Shown here piece by piece: positions 11,868-22,874 of a stretch of 64,000 bases of DNA (the stretch's first letter is position 1; every line of letters begins with the position of its first letter). Under the pieces are notes generated by a model. That model was not told the DNA's origin. It saw only the letters and a list, made by a program, of their open reading frames with translations, and ran no database searches. The translations under genes and the position numbers were made by a program. The stretch is taken from NCBI RefSeq assembly GCF_000247695.1, contig NW_004624781.1, positions 10,448,439 to 10,512,438 of the forward strand, written 5' to 3'. The DNA is from Heterocephalus glaber (lineage: Eukaryota > Chordata > Mammalia > Rodentia > Bathyergidae).

Positions 11868-12135
11868 GGCTGGTAAAATAAATTACTGTAGACTTGGTGG
11901 CATAAACAGCAAGCTTTTGTTTCTCGTGACTTTGGAGCCTAGAAATCTGTGAGATCAAGGTACCACCAGGTGAGATGCTGGGTGAGGGCCCTCTTCCTGA
12001 TGTACAGAATGCTGGCTTCTTGGTGTCTCCACCGAGGCCATGTGCCCTCCTGTATAAGGGCACTGATCCCATCGTGGGGACCCCACCCTCATGACCATCT
12101 AAGCTTGCTTGCTTCTCAGTGGGGTCAAGCAAGTG
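11868..12135 (-). mobile_element. MaLR-type LTR fragment, minus orientation
   Basis: Landmarks 'gtggcataaacagcaagct', 'ctgtgagatcaaggtaccac' and 'gatgctgggtgagggccct' fit the antisense MaLR/THE-like LTR group present elsewhere in the window. Ends are degraded and no target duplication was found. Confidence 0.6.
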
Positions 12136-12273
12136 TTTGTGACCACAAATCTAGGAATGGCATCTGGGTGGCATGGGTGGCCAGGTCTGAGAACTGGTTT
12201 TGAGAGCATGGCAGAGGCTGTGTGGGGGAGGGGAGGCCTGGTGGGAGACTGGGCCTCGGAGTCAGGGGGCAGC

Positions 12274-12357
12274 TCTGCCATGTTTTAGCTGTGTGACATT
12301 TAATAACATGTTCTTCTCCTGGCCTTGCTTTCTTCACCTGTTAAATCAGGAGGTTTT
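12274..12357 (-). mobile_element. MIR SINE fragment split by B1-dID
   Basis: 'cagctctgccatgttttagc', 'tgtgtgac' and 'cttcacctgttaaatcagga' are antisense MIR landmarks. The element stops exactly where a B1-dID begins, so the younger SINE landed in it. Confidence 0.6.
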
Positions 12358-12556
12358 GGGCATCCTTGGTGGTGTACACCAATAATCCCAGCACTCTGGG
12401 AGGCTGAGGCAGGAGGATCACAAGTTCAAGTCCAGCCTGTGCAATTTAGTGATTTAGTGAGACCCTGTCTCAAAAGAAGAAAATTTAAAAAGACCAAGAC
12501 TGTAGTTCAGTGTGAAGGCCTGGGGTTCAATCCCTTGTACCACAAAACGAAACCCC
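12358..12556 (+). mobile_element. B1-dID SINE
   Basis: B1 half: 'aataatcccagcactctggg' then 'aggctgaggcaggaggatca', with 'gtgagaccctgtctcaaaag' closing it. tRNA half: 'gactgtagttcagtgtgaag' and 'ggggttcaatcccttgtacc'. Imperfect target duplications containing 'gaggtttgg'-like sequence flank it (about 12350-12360 and 12569-12580). It interrupts an older MIR. Internal Pol III A and B boxes are recognisable but mutated. Confidence 0.88.
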
Positions 12557-13337
12557 CACAGAATAAAGAGGTTTGGTTGGCTATATCCTGGAATCCTGTT
12601 TTGTGTGCCTGCATTGTTCCTTCTTGACACTGTCTCTGTGCTGCAGGCCCAACCTGCAGTTTCTTTAGGAGTCAGAAATTTAGCGGGCTGCTGTTAGAAA
12701 TGGCCCCTGGAGGCCACCGTAGCACCTTGCGCCTTGCTTAATTTGGAAGCCTAGATAGAAGCCTCCAGTGTGATGGCATTTGAGGGTATTTCAGGGTTGA
12801 TGGGGATCACAGATGTCGTCAAGGCTTTGACTGTTGGATAATTAGGCCCCCAGTGGTGGCCAGCTGTGTCTCTAGCCCTTTGTCTGTGTCAACTTGGCTC
12901 CAGCTCCCTCACATTCTCTACTTGGATATAGAAGCAGCTGCTGGCTGTAATCTTACTCCTGCCTGGGACCAGCTCCTTATCAGAGGGAGCCCTGCGCAAG
13001 GGGCTGTGTATCCACTCTGCCCCTTGCTGGCTGAGTGACAAGGGCTACTGCTTGAAAACAGGCCCTAAATCCTGAGAGAAGAACAGAGCGGAGGGAAGCA
13101 AGTCTCGCCAGCACTCACCTCCACACAAGTGCTGCCCTGGCCTCGAAAAGCTGGAAGATGGCTGTTTGTACCTCAGCTAAGAAATGAAGGAATTGAGGAA
13201 CAGAGAGGTTGTGGAACCTGTCCACACCTCTGCCCAGGGCTTTTGAGTGGTTGTGGTCTTTCTAACTACCCAGATATGTAGAAGACATGCGCACTGGGAT
13301 TTTTTTAATCACTGCAGAAAAATGAAAGGAACTTGCA
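12557..13337. other. Unique-looking non-coding DNA
   Basis: Nothing recognised apart from short chance frames. Confidence 0.35.
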
Positions 13338-13402
13338 ATCTGAGATGTGGGTTTTGAGCCCTGGCTCTGCCATTTATTGTGTGAGCTTGGGCCAGTTACT
13401 TC
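13338..13402 (-). mobile_element. MIR SINE fragment
   Basis: 'gagccctggctctgccattt' followed by 'tgtgagcttgggccagttac' is the antisense MIR core start. The rest of the element is missing or too diverged. Confidence 0.6.
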
Positions 13403-13549
13403 CCACCAGTGATCTTTGTCTTATTTGTTGTTCAACTGAATTCCTTGAGGACACCTTCATCCTTGAGTATTTATGCAATGAAATACAACCTAATTTAATA
13501 TGTAAGCTGACTACCAGTCTGAGGAGCAACCTTTTATACAATAGCTGAG

Positions 13550-13812
13550 TATCAGCCAATCACAGCGCTGAGCTTCAGCCAATCACAGGCAGTCAACTGA
13601 TCAGATTGTATTCACATAATGGCACAGATGTGACCAATCAGCTGTCTCTGTAGCTCACTTCCAGTTTCTGTCCACAGATGTGGCTTGCTCACCTGGTGAG
13701 GGAGCTCTCTGAACCCCCCTTCTGGTTCTGGGGCTGCACCTTTCATGAATCATTCTTTGCTCAGTTAAACTCTGTTCAGTTTCACACATCTGAAGTTTTT
13801 CCTGTCACTGTG
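13550..13812 (+). mobile_element. Solo LTR-like element with three CCAAT boxes
   Basis: Three CCAATCA motifs (about 13556, 13579 and 13636) precede a region ending 'tcattctttgctcagttaa' and 'actctgttcagttt'. That 3' pattern, a 'tttgctcaattaaactctgtt' type motif after a CCAAT array, is typical of U3-R of gammaretrovirus-like solitary LTRs in mammals. No internal retroviral sequence lies next to it. Boundaries are approximate because I could not read a target duplication. Family name not assigned. Confidence 0.55.
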
Positions 13813-14448
13813 TAGAGGGGATGAGTCCACTTCCTGTATAGACTTGCTGTTAGGAAGAACTTGCAGTTAGGAAGAAAATACAAATGCTCACTCTTATATA
13901 TCTGACCTGTGCTGGTGATCTTTTAGGGGGTGGTGGGGTGATCAGTTCTTGAAGTTTTCCTCTTGCTTCCATCCTGGGGTTGTCCTGCCAACCCTGCCAG
14001 GGATGGGGAATCCAAGAGGAGCCAGGACTCCTGCTTCCTTGAAGGTCCAGGGTCACTACAGGAGTAATGAGGAGGGGAGTGACACCAGGGCGCCCTGCGC
14101 CTGCCTTCCTGGGGCAGTCTGTTACAGGAAGCCAGGGTGGGAGTTGTCAGGGGCTAGGGAGAGGTAATGATGGGAGGCACAGGCCAGGAAGGAGACTGTA
14201 CCCCGGTACTACAGGCCAGGCCACTTACCTGATGGCCATGGGACCTCTGGCCATCTACTTCCTCTCTGCATTGGTGACTCTGCCTCTGTGGACACCTCAG
14301 GTGGTTGTACAGATTTTAAAATGGAGAAGAGGATAAAAGGGGAATACAAATATTGCAACTGCATAGTTTTTAAAAATTATTTTTGTTGGCTCAACATGTT
14401 TTTTTTTTTTCCTGATTTGTGGAATGTATCAATATAAAAAGCCTTACA
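13813..14448. other. Unique-looking non-coding DNA
   Basis: Moderately GC-rich with overlapping short frames (72-89 codons), no domain and no recognised repeat. Confidence 0.35.
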
Positions 14449-14546
14449 GGGGCTGGGGACTTAGCTCAGTGGTTCCACCACCTGCCTCACAAGCACAAGG
14501 TCCCAAGTTTGATCCCCGGTACCAAAAAAACAAAAAACAAAACCAA
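14449..14546 (+). mobile_element. tRNA-derived (ID-related) SINE with target duplication
   Basis: The 75-bp tRNA-like head contains an A-box 'ttagctcagtgg' and a B-box-like 'agtttgatccccggtacc', followed by an A-rich tail interrupted by C. A 13-bp target duplication, aaaaagccttaca, flanks it at 14436-14448 and 14547-14559 and is perfect, so the copy inserted through L1-type retroposition. The loss of 'tagag' after the A-box in favour of 'ttcc' marks a lineage-specific subfamily. Confidence 0.92.
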
Positions 14547-14640
14547 AAAAAGCCTTACAAAGGTGCAGAATTAAATTGCATTTGGCTTAATTGACTGGAT
14601 GATCTTTATTTCTGACACTAATAGCACAACTTTGGAATCT

Positions 14641-14732
14641 TTTTTTTTTTTTTTTTTTGGTACCAGGGATCGAACTCAGGACCTTGTGCTTGTCAGGCAG
14701 GCGCTGGAACCACTGAGCTAAATCCCCGGCCC
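14641..14732 (-). mobile_element. tRNA-derived (ID-related) SINE, minus orientation
   Basis: An 18-T run (the A-tail reversed) is followed by 'ggtaccagggatcgaactca' and 'accactgagctaaatccccg', the reverse complement of the SINE head seen at 14449. Short flanking repeats, tggaatc at 14633 and tggagtc at 14733, look like a mutated target duplication. Confidence 0.9.
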
Positions 14733-17700
14733 TGGAGTCTTTTTTAAAAAAGGGGAAACAAAAGAAATCTGGGCTCTTTGATCACTATTGATAAGGAGTT
14801 CCTTTAATTTTTTTTCCCTTAGTGTCAGCTGTAGGAGGAGCTCGGTAGAGATCATGGCAAAAGCAGCCAGGAAAAACAAAACCTCCCTTGTCCCTTATGA
14901 TAATTTTGGACAGGTCTACTGAAAACAGTTTTACCTGTTGACTCTTACTGCTCAACAGGGACAAGCACTTCTCCTCCTCTACTTGCCTTCACCTTTTCAT
15001 TTCCAACATTAATTCTCTCCATGATGCCATTTTCTGGAAACCAAAAGAAGTATTTAATTGATTATAACTAATGACATGCAGTACGTGGTCCCGGACTGAC
15101 ACAACACACTAATTCAGGCCAATGTCTCCCTGTTATTTATTGTACTATCAGTACAACTTCTCAAATGAATCCTGGTCTTAAAATCAAGGATCCTACCCCA
15201 GAACCTAATGTAAGAGAAAGCCAGGTGCTCTGGGAGCTTTCTTTATCTTTCTTCCTTGCTTGTGGAGCAGTCGGAAAATGGAGACTCAACCCTAGAAAGT
15301 ATGTGCTGCATGACTGGCAGGTTGCTAATGATGAGGCCAAATAGCTCTTACCAATGCTACTCTGAGCAGATCTGTATTCTAGAGGAGTCAGACCCACCCT
15401 CCTGTGTCTAAGATGGTTAGCATTTAGAACATACGTCCAGAGCACCTCAAGACTAAATATTTGGCTGGAGTCTTAGGGGAAATGTGAGAGAGTCGGGATT
15501 TAAGAAAGTTGTTTCAGCTTCCTGGTTGACTCAGTTGATTAAAATCCACTGGGGATGTTGCTGGGCGTTCTTGGGTTCAGCATGGAACTGATTGCCTGAT
15601 GAACTGCATCTGGGTCAAATGTGTGTCACCTACTTCAACACCTACAACTAGTGAGTGGCAACTGCATCCTAGGCATTGGGCTGCCTTCTTAGTGGTGGAT
15701 GCAGGGTGAAAATCCCCTGATCCCTGCCATAAGGAAACTTATACTTGCAAGACTGATAGGAAAATGGGTCATTGCCATACTTCGGTAAAGTTTTGCTAGA
15801 CTCCCTACAGAATAGCAGGAAGGCCTTGTGTTTGTTCTGAGGCAGGTTCCTGAGGCTCCTCCTCCAACCTCTGCCTCCCAGGATGTGGGTTTCCAATGGA
15901 GTGGTTTCCACGAGTCGCCTTGGCTCACTTTCTCATAATAATTAACGAAAGGCCCAATGAAAGAAATGGATTTGAGTGAAGCTCTTGAATGAAAGGATAC
16001 GTTGTAAAAAGTAAGGACTGGTTAGGAGGCAGCCTGGCATGCTGGAAATGCCCAGTCCTGGCTGTCCCTTGACAGCCACGGTGCAAGGCACATGCTGGCA
16101 AGCTGGTTTTGAGAAGGACAAAGACAAGACCATGGTTGGTGAGGTTGGCCCACTTCCAAGGTGTGACTCTTCCTGTTACGGCCACTTTAACATTGCCTGT
16201 GGCTTACAACTGCCTTGAAGAGTTCCTGAAATTAATAGGCTCCAGTGAGTCCCAGGGCCTGGCTTCTGGACACCACTTTTGTTTAACCCTCAGCTTCCCA
16301 GAGTTAATAATCTCTGCCTTGGTGTCTCCAGTGCCTGGTAAATGTGGGAGTGAGGTCAGGCCTTGCCATGGACTGCCAAGGTGCCTGGTCCATAGAAGGG
16401 TCTCAGTAAGTATGGATTCCCACAATCCCTGGTACCGGAAGAAAGTATGGATTTCCAAGTATTTTCAAATCAATTTGGGAGCCATAATGGGAGCTCCAAG
16501 ATGAGTATGATAAACTAGCTGGGTGGAGGTCACCACGGGACAAAGAGGACCAGGAATCAAGGCAGGCTTCTTGGAGGCAGGACATGGGTTGAGAAGCAGG
16601 GGTAGACAAAGAGGGGGAGAATGCCACAGGAAACCGTTGCAGGCAAGTGATCTTTCTTTCCTTATTGTTCCTCTAAGCAGCCTTTTAAGACATCTTGAAA
16701 TTTTGCCCACCATGAAATTTTGAAATGTGCCGCCTATCTGTTTACGTACTGCATGCACATCTGTGTTTTCTGGAAGAAAGCAGTAAGATGTTTTCAGTCC
16801 CTTAGGACCAAGGGGGCAATATCATCCCTTGTGGAGAATGCGTGCTTCAGGTCAAGAACCCCAGGCAGGCAGAAATCACAACTCTTCTCGCTCAATGTCA
16901 AGCACGTAATAAGCAGTTACTAATTATTTGCAAGCTAAAGGTATACATCAGTTCGCATCACTGCTGTAGAAGAAGTAGCTCAAGAAGTGGGACAGAAGGA
17001 TAAAATAGCATGGGGTGAGTGAGGAGGTACAGAGGTTTGTTCCATTTACTGATAAGGAGGATGAGACCAGGTAAGGGATGGGCGGAGAGGTACATTGGTC
17101 CAGGTGGGAGCTCCTCCAGTGCCAGGCTGAGATGTCCAATTCCAGGTGATGTCAGAGCTGAACCTCCTGCTCCAGTGAGGACAGATCCCTGGGGTGACTT
17201 TAAGGACACGGATGATGTGCACCAAGGTGGAGATGAACAACCCTGGCGAACTTATTGTGCTCCAAAGTTTTAATGAAAGAGCTACAATTACCAAGCTCTC
17301 TGCCTTTGGCACTTGAGAATCCATCTCCATTTCCCTTTTCTTTCTGAAGCGACAGTGATTAAGGATTCATTCTGTACATAAAACAAGTGATCAATGGCTC
17401 CTGGCAGTTGCCATTGTCTCTCTCTCTCTCCCTGCCATCAGTAGACAATGTATCTCTGGGAGCTGCTGGGCCTGAGAAAAATGAGTTTGCCAGACACAGT
17501 TCTATTTTGATTTAGATCACAAATAGCTCAGCTGAGTTTTTACATTGATAACAAGGAGATAGTTCTATTTCCTGAGTCCTGTGATCTGAGAATGAGTCCA
17601 TCTCTGCAGACAGAGAGAGACAGATCTGTTTGTGGTTGTCACAGCACACTGGACCTGGGGTTTTGTGGTTGGGCTCGCACGTAAGGGAGCACTGTCTAAC

Positions 17701-18654
17701 TGACCTGGCCTCTTTCTGGGAACCTCAGGGATGTGTGGGTCCGACCTCCACAGGGTTGCCTAGGTGGGCTGTGGTTCTTCCTAGGCCACCCTAACTGGTC
17801 TGCATCCATGAGTGGCACTTGCCCTAGAGAGGACAGGTAAAGGCAAAGGAGGCCCAGGCTGGGAGGATAGACTGTCATCCATGACTGTGATACCCAGGGG
17901 GATTGGGTTGGGGGACAGGAAATCAAGAAAGAATAAATGGGTGAGAGAGGCAAACTCCATCAGCTTTCCTGGCCACTCTAAAGCCGAGACTGCTGGCCCT
18001 TGGGTATCCCAGAAAGGGCCTTAACCAAGAGAAAGCATGGGCACTAGAGGACAAGATGGCGGCCAACCACTTTCGATAACCCTCTCCACACTGGCCTCCC
18101 TCTCTGCACCCCTTTTTCCTGAAGGAGAAATACACACTACTTTGTACTGGAGGGGCCTGATTCTAAAGCAGGAGGCAGTCACAAGAGCAAATGGTGACTC
18201 AGTGAGAGAAGCCTACTGAGAAACCACTGTGGAGAGCGCTATTGCTGTAGGTGGCCCAGGGGAACATAGGTAGCTCCCTGGGGAGAGACAGCTGGGCAGC
18301 TAGGGACAGACGGGGAAGGGGACCCCAGTCAGAGGTCACAGTGTAGGTGAAGACATGGCTTCTGCAGCTGGCTGGGCAGGGGTTGCTAGGGGAGAGTGGG
18401 GAGCATGAGATGGAGAGGAGGCTTGTATCTGGGGACTGTAGCACCCCTAGTTCTTAGTGAGATAAGAAGTGACTTCATCTAAAATAATATCTCTGTATAA
18501 TTCCAACCATGGAAATAACTATTGAGAAATTCTGGAAGGAAAGAAACCGAAGTGTTAGCAATGCTTACCTCTGGGTGCTTGGGTGAGCTAATGACATCTT
18601 TGTCCTTTCTTAAATTTTTCTGTACATTCTGACTGTCATTCACCTTCGTTGGGG
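14733..18654. other. Long unique-looking non-coding stretch
   Basis: Nearly 4 kb without a confidently recognised interspersed repeat. It holds a short TC tract near 17418-17431 and many 60-131-codon frames on both strands (for example plus 16109-16504). These overlap each other in opposite directions, lack domains and show no consistent splice sites. No promoter-like CpG cluster was seen. Confidence 0.4.
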
Positions 18655-20135
18655 ACTATTTTAAGTAGCTTTTTGGGAGGTGTAATTCACATACCGTACA
18701 AATTCCCCATTTAAAGTGTATAATGCAGTGTTTTTCAGTGTATTCAGTTGGCAATCATCACCACAATGAATTTTAGAACATTTTCATTACTGTCCCCAAG
18801 AAATTCTGTGCTTATTAACAGTCATTCTGAATTTTCCTCAACTACCTCTACCCCTGATTTCTGTCTCTACAAATTTGTATATTTTGGGTTCTTAAAAAAT
18901 GGACTCAGCCAACATGTGGTCTTTTGCGCCTAGCTTTTATTTCTTGAAACCACTTTTCTAGTGTTCATTTGTGTTGTACATCTACATGTCAGTATTTCTC
19001 TCTTGTTTATAGGAGAGTAATGTTCCACTGTATGGATGTACCACATCTGGTTTATCCATTGCTAATTGAAGGACATCTATCTGTATGGTTTCCATATTCT
19101 TATTATTGCAAAAAACGTTTTTGTAAACATTCATTTACAAATTTTTAGGGAATTTGTATGGGAATACAAATGTTCAATTACTTTGTATATTCAAAGTACA
19201 CCTAGGGATGGCATTGCTTGGGTCACATGGTAACTCTATTTAACTCTGTGAGGAAGAGCCAATCTTTCTCGAAATCCTCTCCAGCACTTTACTTTCCCAC
19301 TTGAGCAGTATGTAAGGATTCAGGTCTCTCCCTACCTTCATCAATGTTTGTCATTAGGTATCATTCTAATGGGTGCCAGGTGGTATCTCATGGTGGTTTT
19401 AATATGCAGTACTTTTTCATATGCTTATGGGTGATAATAAGTGTCATTGAAATTCTTTGCTCACTTTAAAACTTAGTTATTTGCCCTCTTCTAAAGAGTT
19501 ACCTGAATTCTTTGCATATGCTGAAGACTTCTTCCTTATGTGTGTGGGTTGTCTTTTCATTTCTTGATAGTATCCTTTGAAGCACAAAATTTCTAATTTT
19601 ATCTAAGTCCAATTTACCTACTTTGTTTTTAGGTACTAAAAACATTTGCCTAAGCCCAAGTTATTGTGATTTATGCCTATTTTCTTGGAAGTGTTTTATA
19701 GTTTCAGCCTGTTTTTAAGTCTTTGATATGTTTTGAGTTAATTTTATTTATGGTGTAAGATAAAGTTCCAACCTTATTCTCTTGCATATAGATATCCTGC
19801 TATCCTAGCTCCATTTATTGAAGACTACTCTTTCCCTGGATTGACTTGGCATCCTTGTCAAAACTCATTTGCCTTCAGTTTATGGGCTTATTCTTGAAAT
19901 TTTGATCCTGTTCCCTTGACCTGTATGTCTGTCTTTACACCACTGGCTTATTCAACATGGTTTTAATTACTGTAGCTTTGTAGTAACTTTTGAAGTTATG
20001 CAGTATGAGTCCTTCAACTTTCTGTTCTTCTGATCCTTTGAATTTTTATATAAACTTCGGGACCATCTCATCAGTTTCAGTAAAACAGCCTACTGGGATT
20101 TTGATAGGGATTGTGTTGAACCTGGAGATCTGGGG
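18655..20135 (-). mobile_element. Old L1 LINE, ORF2 end and 3' UTR, minus orientation
   Basis: Reading the plus strand gives antisense L1 landmarks in order: 'gtgtaattcacataccgtac', 'tttaaagtgtataatgcagt', 'gttccactgtatggatgtac', 'tggtatctcatggtggtttt', 'aagcacaaaatttctaattt', 'tccatttattgaagactact', and 'gggattttgatagggattgt' at the right end. This is the last third of ORF2 plus the 3' UTR of an ancient mammalian L1. Stops occur throughout and no reverse transcriptase frame survives. Confidence 0.9.
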
Positions 20136-20254
20136 GCTTTAATTTTCAGGAAGTAATCAGGAAGTAATCTGGAATTGAGGTGTAGAAGAAAGAATGGAGG
20201 TTTCAATCTCAGGTAGGCAGGAGAAGATATGCTCATACCTGAAGTCCCAGCACT

Positions 20255-20425
20255 GACTTGGCTTTGTGATCTTGGTCAACTTCATCTTGTTCTTTGAGGC
20301 CGAGAATCCTCATCTATAACACAAGGTGAAGGGGCCTTGTATACAGGTGTCATGAGGATTAAGTAAGGCTACCTGTGCAGGCTGTGAGGGTAGTTCTTGC
20401 ACAGAGCTGAAGTGTCCATTCATTT
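20255..20425 (-). mobile_element. MIR SINE, minus orientation
   Basis: Antisense MIR landmarks: 'ggctttgtgatcttggtcaa', 'aatcctcatctataacacaa', 'gtgtcatgaggattaagtaa' and 'gcacagagctgaagtg'. Confidence 0.65.
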
Positions 20426-20530
20426 CCCAAGGACACTTTAGCTCACCCAACTACCAGGAGGGAAAATATCAGATTAGAAAGGTGTAAGGACTGGAAGGGA
20501 GTCAGTGAATAAATGAATGTACATTGACAT

Positions 20531-20933
20531 TGTCTTAGTTACTTTTCTCATTGCTGAGATGAAATGCTCAACACCCACAAGTTAAGGGAGGAAAGGTTTA
20601 TTTAGCTCACAGTTTGTAGTGTTATCAGTTGGATCTGTAATGGATTGGCTCAAAGGCAGGGTGGCATGGCAGACAGGCATTGCAGAGGAGAAACAGTTCA
20701 TGACGGGAAGAAAGTAGCAAAGCAAGCAAGGGACCTTAGCAGCTACTTTCTGCACCTTTTATAATCTCTTATGCTACCCGGTTTAGGGCAGTGCCAAACC
20801 GATCAGTAGATTGATTTAGTAATCACACAGCTTTAATCCCAGCACCACACACTCTAGATCCAGCCACTTCTGAAAAAGCCCCACCTATGACCACATGAGG
20901 CTTTGGGCTGTCATCTAAACATGAGCCATAACA
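20531..20933 (-). mobile_element. Complete MaLR-type solo LTR with 5-bp target duplication
   Basis: The unit runs from TGTCTTAGTTAC to GAGCCATAACA and is flanked on both sides by GACAT (20526-20530 and 20934-20938). TG...CA termini with a 5-bp duplication are what ERVL/MaLR LTRs produce. The body matches antisense MaLR LTR landmarks such as 'gtttatttagctcacagttt'. The 403-bp length suits the class. No internal region is present, so it is a solo LTR. Confidence 0.85.
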
Positions 20934-21238
20934 GACATGTCCTTGTCTTTGTCTTAACCTTTCTTTTGCCCCTAGAATGCTTTTCTTACCATATCTGTGC
21001 CCAAATCACAGCCACCTACACTGCTGGCCTATTTTGAAATGATCTTCCCTTTTCTGAAAGCATCCAGCACTTTTTTTTCTCTGACAGCATCTAATTCTGT
21101 TGGCCTATTTTCCACTGATTTAAGTGAGTCTTGACTTCACTTCTAAACTGTGAGTCAATGAAAGCAGAGTTCTGTTTGGCCGCACATTAGTGTGGGGCAG
21201 GAACAAGCATGCTCCCATTCACCTTCCTACAATGTAGG

Positions 21239-21292
21239 GTGTGTGTGTGTGCGTGCACATGTGCACATGTGTGATCACACGTGTATACACAG
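21239..21292. repeat. Alternating purine-pyrimidine GT-rich tract
   Basis: From 21239 to 21273 every step alternates purine and pyrimidine for 35 bases, including the 14-bp palindrome gtgcacatgtgcac. A second alternating block of 16 bases follows from about 21276. Such tracts can adopt Z-DNA or cruciform structure. Confidence 0.85.
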
Positions 21293-21597
21293 CCTGATTG
21301 CCTAGCATTTTTTCTGCCATCTTCCTCAGATACCTGCCTCACATGCAGCCAGTCTCTGCCAACAGTGAAACATCAAAAGACATAGGTAAGTTAACTCTTG
21401 AAGATCACAGAAAGGGGTTTCTTTGTCTTGGGGTGCAGGGGCTCACATAGCATCCCCACCTGGCACATGTAGGAGGTGGCTGAGACCTCTTCAGGTGGCA
21501 TAAAGCTGCAGTTGAACAGATGAAAAATAATATCCTGTCTGATATGAATTTCTTTGGTTATAGCAGAGGCTGAATTTTTTCATTTATTAGCCGTTAA

Positions 21598-21893
21598 AGT
21601 CAGTCAGCTTCCTATTACTGTGATAAAATACTGAGGATAATCAACTCAAAAGAAGAAAGGCCTATTGTGGCTCATGGTTTCAGAGAGTTAGTCCATGGTC
21701 CTTTGGCTCTGTTGCTTTGGACTTATGGCAGCACAGTTCATGATGGCAGGAGTGTGTGGCAGACGTGGTATATTCACTTAATGGTAGCTGGGAAGCAATG
21801 AGAGAAGAGGGGCTGGGGTCCCAAGATCCCTTTCAAGGATTCACCCTCCAGTAACCTAACTTCCTTCCACTAGGTCCCACCAAACTATAACAT
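21598..21893 (-). mobile_element. MaLR-type LTR, minus orientation
   Basis: 'cttcctattactgtgataaa', 'cctattgtggctcatggttt' and the terminal 'ccaccaaactataaca' match the antisense LTR group at 20531-20933. The left terminus is mutated and no clean target duplication was read. Confidence 0.65.
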
Positions 21894-22874
21894 CTTCTGT
21901 ATTTTTTATTTTTAAGCATTTTCACCTGCAGTATTTTTAAACATTGGGATTTTCACTGGTTAGGAAGAAGCTAGGGATTAGCAGGATATGCACTTCAACA
22001 ACTTGTTAGGGGCTGATCCACCCTAAGTTTGTAGTGGCTGAACATGGGATGTATGTGCATGTGTGCATGAGAGATGTGGTTTGTGGAAATGTGAGAGAGA
22101 GTGTGTGTGTGTAGGGTGGTGAGCATGTGTGTTTCTAAGTAGAGACACAGACTGGGAACCTATAGACCCACCACTGATGTCCTTGTACACCACCATCCGT
22201 TACGACAGACATGTTTTGCCCTGAGTTCCCTGCCAAATGCAAGTTGTAGAACCCTGGCTTTCTGCTGAGGGCCTCAGCTGAGATCCATCTCTCTTAGTTC
22301 TTTCACGTAAGCCTCCTTGCTGACTTCACATGTTGGCACCTCTGTCAAAATGACTCTTATGTCTACACAGGCTTCTGCTCACTTCCTTGAAGAAGCAGAA
22401 TCGAACATTACAGTGTTGGTTTCTTGTAACTGTTGCCAGTTGCCCATTAATTACCTAAATGTCTGAGGAAGGCTGGGGGTGCAGTGGGGGTGCAAAAGGA
22501 GAGGGGAAGCCATGTGCTTGCTCATCTCCTGGAGAGTTGCTGGTGTGTGGAGTGGGCCCTTGGAGCGTGATGGGGATAAGAAGTCAAGCTGGGCCACAGG
22601 GAGTCCCAGGGGAGTGGAGGCAGAGGGCCGCAGCTTGTCCTTGCTCAGAGTCTGAGAGAAAGACTGTGGGTGGCTCCTCAGAGCAGGAAGTGTTGAGAGT
22701 GACAGCAGGGAGCCCAGGGGTGGGCACACAAAAGCCTGAGCTGCAGGAGGGGCAGCTGCCTGAGACGACAGGGCCTGCCGTGGGGTGGAGGGTGAGGGTT
22801 CAGAGGTGGGCTCTGCATGCCTGGGTGAGGTAGAGGACCTTTTATTCAGCTGGGAGTGTGATGGAGGGTCAGCT
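21894..22874. other. Unique-looking DNA with GT/GA tracts
   Basis: Contains impure GT/GA tracts around 22050-22130. From 22450 it becomes G-rich on the plus strand, producing frames of 92-124 codons on both strands with no domains. Confidence 0.35.

Noticed and set aside
16109..16504. 131-codon plus-strand frame
   Set aside because: Overlaps an 84-codon minus frame, with no domain and no exon-like boundaries.
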